Origin: Acidobacteriota bacterium
Lineage (GTDB): Bacteria > Acidobacteriota > Vicinamibacteria > Vicinamibacterales > CAVVIG01
DNA length: 45,631 nucleotides
NCBI GenBank assembly: GCA_025463215.1
Contig: JAOBWF010000142.1
Span: 1-45,631, forward strand
Direction: 5' to 3'
Both the position numbers and the translations under genes were made by a program. Of this stretch, positions 43,408 through 45,631 are shown piece after piece. How positions within the stretch are numbered: the stretch's first letter is position 1; each line of letters starts with the position of its first letter. The notes under the pieces are model-generated. The model was not told where the DNA came from. It worked only from the letters and a program-made list of their open reading frames with translations, and did not search any database.

Positions 43408-44337
43408 TCACCGGAGCACGTTCGCGGTCATCAGCTCGCGCACTTCCGCCAGCGTCGGCACGCCGTTCAGCGCGCCGAGCCGCGTACAACTGACGGCCGC
43501 CGCCGCGTTCGCGGTCCGCAGCGCCTCGCCCATCGGCTGGCCGTTGACGAGCGCGTAGATGAAGCCGCCGCGGAACACGTCGCCGGCGCCGGTCGTGTCG
43601 ACCGCATGCACCTGGAACGCCGGCTCGTAATAAAAGCGGTCCCCATCGAGCGCCGACGCGCCCTGTTCGCCCATGGTCACGACGAGCACGTTGTCGTGCG
43701 TCTTCCGGAGCCGGCGCAGCGCGCCTTCGATGTCGCTGATCCCGGTCAGGTGGGCCGGCACGTGCTGCGCAAAAATCGCGTGCGTGACGCTCGACGCGAG
43801 CTCGGCGGTCCGCGGCGTCAGGCGATCGATGTCGCTCGTCACCAGCGCGCCGGCGTCGCGCGCCAGCCGCGCCGCCCGGATCGCGACCTCGTCGTCGACG
43901 TCGTCGACATGCACGACTTTGGTGCGGCCGAGGGCCTCGACCGGCAGCTCCGACTCGCGGAGACGGAGCTGGTCATCCCGGTCCCACAGCACCATGCGAT
44001 CGCCGGTGTTCTCGTCGACCAGGATCACGGCGAAGCGGTTCTCGACGTCGCGGATCACGAGATCGCTGATGTCGACATTGCGGCCCTGAAGCTCGGCGCG
44101 GATGCGGCGGCCGTTGTCGTCGGTGCCGGTGACGCCGACGTACTTGGCGCGGAGCCCGAGGCTGGCGCAGGCGCACATGGCGGTCGCCATCTGGCCGCCG
44201 CACAGGATGTGGCGCGCGCGGATTCGCATTTTCGCGGACGGACCGGTCGGCTGCGGATAGCCCGGCAGGATGCTCACCGAGTCCACGGAATTCTCGCCGA
44301 TGCCGATCACATCCCAACGCCCGTCAGAAGCGGTCAT
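43408..44337 (-). CDS. PfkB-family sugar kinase (ribokinase-like)
   Basis: 309 residues. The N-terminal GIGENSVDSV and CGGQMATAMCACASLGLRAKYVG segments are the first PfkB signature region, and DTTGAGDVFRGGF carries the catalytic Asp and the anion hole. Such enzymes phosphorylate ribose, fructose, adenosine, inositol or 2-keto-3-deoxygluconate with ATP. As first gene of the minus-strand operon it probably phosphorylates the sugar brought in by the RbsABC-like importer or the product of the dehydrogenase. The start lies eight bases from a shared palindromic -10 that also serves the divergent ATPase gene. Confidence 0.92.
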   Translation of the reverse strand: MTASDGRWDVIGIGENSVDSVSILPGYPQPTGPSAKMRIRARHILCGGQMATAMCACASLGLRAKYVGVTGTDDNGRRIRAELQGRNVDISDLVIRDVENRFAVILVDENTGDRMVLWDRDDQLRLRESELPVEALGRTKVVHVDDVDDEVAIRAARLARDAGALVTSDIDRLTPRTAELASSVTHAIFAQHVPAHLTGISDIEGALRRLRKTHDNVLVVTMGEQGASALDGDRFYYEPAFQVHAVDTTGAGDVFRGGFIYALVNGQPMGEALRTANAAAAVSCTRLGALNGVPTLAEVRELMTANVLR

Positions 44338-44345
44338 AGTCGCGG

Positions 44346-44353
44346 AGTATACT
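44346..44353. promoter_or_regulatory. Palindromic -10 shared by two divergent genes
   Basis: AGTATACT is perfectly symmetric, so TATACT (five of six to consensus) can be read on both strands. From it, ATG 44364 on the plus strand is ten bases away and ATG 44337 on the minus strand eight. The full intergenic space is 26 bases. No -35 is apparent on either side. Both transcripts would start within a few bases of their start codons. Confidence 0.5.
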
Positions 44354-44363
44354 GCGCCTGCTT

Positions 44364-45386
44364 ATGCGGGTCCGCTTCGAGCGCGTGACGAAACGGTTCG
44401 GCGCGCACACCGCCGCCGACGGCATCAGCCTCGACGTCGAGTCGGGCGAGTGCCTCGTCCTGCTCGGGCCCTCCGGTTGCGGCAAGACGACGCTGCTGCG
44501 CCTGCTCGCCGGACTCGAGCCGCTCGACTCGGGGGAAATCTGGATCGGCGATCGACGCGTGGATCAACTGGAGCCGGCGCGGCGCGACGTCGCGATGGTA
44601 TTTCAGAACTACGCCCTGTATCCGCATCTGTCGGTTTTCGACAACATCGCCTTCCCCCTGCGCACCCGCCACGTCGAGACCGCGGAGATCGACCGCCGCG
44701 TCCGCGAAGCGGCGACGCGCGTCGGTCTTGCCGATCTGCTGGCGCGCAAACCCGCGCAGCTCTCCGGCGGCCAGCAGCAGCGCGTCGCGCTCGCGCGCGC
44801 TATCGTCCGCAACCCGACCGTCTACCTGATGGACGAGCCGCTCTCCAACCTCGACGCCCAGCTGCGGCTGCAGACGCGGACCGAGCTCAAGCGCCTGCAT
44901 CGCGAACTGGGGACGACGATGATCTATGTCACGCACGATCAGGGCGAAGCGATGACCCTCGGCGGACGCATCGCCGTGATGCGCGGCGGCCGCATCGTGC
45001 AAATCGGCCGGCCGCTCGATCTCTATCGCCAGCCGGTCGACACCTTCGTCGGCACGTTTCTCGGCAGCCCGCCGATGAACCTGATCGCCGAGTCGCGCCA
45101 GGGCGCCGTCGCCACCATCGGCGTACGCGCCGAGGACATCGTGATCAGCCCGTCGCCGCTCGCCGGCGGCGACGAAGGCCGTGTCCTCGTCGTCGAACCG
45201 ATGGGCAGCGAGACGCTGCTGACGCTCGAGTACCGAAGCCAGCGGCTCGTCGCCCGCGTAGCTGCCGACGCCCGCTTCGAACCGGGTCAAGCCGTTCGCG
45301 TGCGGCTGCCAGACGACCGCACGCTGACGTTCAACGCCGACGGCACGCGGATCGGCACGGCGGGTCGACAGGTTCACGAGCCTTAG
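44364..45386 (+). CDS. Sugar ABC importer ATPase (MalK/UgpC type)
   Basis: 340 residues. Walker A GPSGCGKT (35-42), signature [15 protein letters not shown], Walker [14 protein letters not shown] and switch His in [10 protein letters not shown] are intact. The C-terminal part (about 235-340) is the TOBE regulatory domain of MalK-like proteins, with GSPPMNLI and GVRAEDI. It has no permease next to it; the only CUT1 permeases in view, at 29755 and 32094, lack an ATPase, so it may serve them or several importers. Its stop overlaps the convergent TonB-receptor gene by four bases. Confidence 0.94.
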   Translation: MRVRFERVTKRFGAHTAADGISLDVESGECLVLLGPSGCGKTTLLRLLAGLEPLDSGEIWIGDRRVDQLEPARRDVAMVFQNYALYPHLSVFDNIAFPLRTRHVETAEIDRRVREAATRVGLADLLARKPAQLSGGQQQRVALARAIVRNPTVYLMDEPLSNLDAQLRLQTRTELKRLHRELGTTMIYVTHDQGEAMTLGGRIAVMRGGRIVQIGRPLDLYRQPVDTFVGTFLGSPPMNLIAESRQGAVATIGVRAEDIVISPSPLAGGDEGRVLVVEPMGSETLLTLEYRSQRLVARVAADARFEPGQAVRVRLPDDRTLTFNADGTRIGTAGRQVHEP

Positions 45387-45631
45387 AAAGCGAGCCGAAG
45401 CGCGAGCTGCATCGTTCGCGGATCGCTGGCCAGCCCAGAGATCGTCCCGAACGTCGCCGGCGTGCTGACGTCCTTGTTCGGCAGGCCGAAGTTCACCGTG
45501 TTGAACACGTTGAAGATGTCCAGCCGCAGCGTCGCCGCCAAACGCGGGCCGAACTTGAGTGCGCGCTGCACCGTCAAGTCGAAGTTCTGGAATCCGGGAC
45601 CATAGAGGCGGTTGCGCTGCTCGTTGCCGAA
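45383..45631 (-). CDS. TonB-dependent receptor, C-terminal part (Oar-like; runs off the window)
   Basis: The minus-strand frame is open from the window edge to TAA at 45385-45383, giving 82 residues. It reads FGNEQRNRLYGPGFQNFDLT, then basic and aromatic beta strands, LDIFNVFNTVNFGLPN, and ends in LALRLAF, with the terminal Phe used for outer-membrane barrel assembly. This ending is typical of the large carboxypeptidase-like-domain (Oar) TonB receptors abundant in Acidobacteriota, which import bulky substrates such as oligosaccharides or peptides. An internal apparent start at 45577 is not the true one. Its position beside a sugar ATPase hints at carbohydrate uptake. Confidence 0.88.
   Translation of the reverse strand, partial: FGNEQRNRLYGPGFQNFDLTVQRALKFGPRLAATLRLDIFNVFNTVNFGLPNKDVSTPATFGTISGLASDPRTMQLALRLAF

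Overview
The window is GC-rich, densely coded DNA without tRNA, rRNA, CRISPR, phage or recognisable transposase genes. The gene repertoire suggests a soil-type Acidobacteriota, perhaps Vicinamibacteria; this is inferred from gene content and style, not from a marker gene. The pointers are an ECF sigma factor coupled to a TPR protein kinase, secreted M61 and S9 peptidases, an Oar-like TonB receptor C-terminus, and an alternative complex III joined to a caa3 oxidase.

Layout. 1-4.5 kb: secreted M61 peptidase, SGNH hydrolase, histidine phosphatase and an APC permease. 4.5-5.8 kb: a minus-strand pair, a zinc-ribbon protein and a two-domain thioredoxin-fold oxidoreductase. The second CxxC of the oxidoreductase is written UGA-P-H-C and is followed by a SECIS-like hairpin, so it is probably a selenoprotein. 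5.9-9.0 kb: ECF sigma factor and Ser/Thr kinase overlapping by ATGA. 9.0-14.8 kb: cupin, exported MetX-fold hydrolase and two tandem S9 peptidases. 15-28.3 kb: one tight operon for aerobic respiration (actABCDEF, a small membrane protein, SCO, caa3 subunits II, I, III, IV) that ends in a divergent subtilase. A promoter and a CRP/FNR-like dyad precede it. 28.3-35.8 kb: PHP-domain protein, then a sugar importer whose binding protein is fused to a MalF-type permease, a MalG-type permease and a GH38 alpha-mannosidase. 35.8-37.5 kb: catalase. 37.7-44.3 kb: minus-strand sugar operon (PfkB kinase, unknown secreted protein, RbsA/C/B-type transporter, Gfo/Idh dehydrogenase) with mostly 4-nt overlaps. 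44.4-45.6 kb: a MalK-type ATPase that could energise the fused importer, convergent with the end of a TonB receptor.

How the genes work together. Quinol electrons pass through the Act complex to caa3 oxidase, with SCO loading CuA. Two sugar importers feed a mannosidase, a dehydrogenase and a sugar kinase. Many monocistronic genes have a -10-like hexamer 5-10 nt before the start codon and no clear Shine-Dalgarno, which suggests frequent leaderless transcription; polycistronic genes are coupled through ATGA, GTGA, TTGA or TGATG overlaps.

The strongest candidates for something undescribed are the Sec-containing two-domain thioredoxin, dispersed inverted repeats that encode signal peptides, the binding-protein/permease fusion with a topology-correcting extra helix, and a palindromic -10 shared by two divergent genes.
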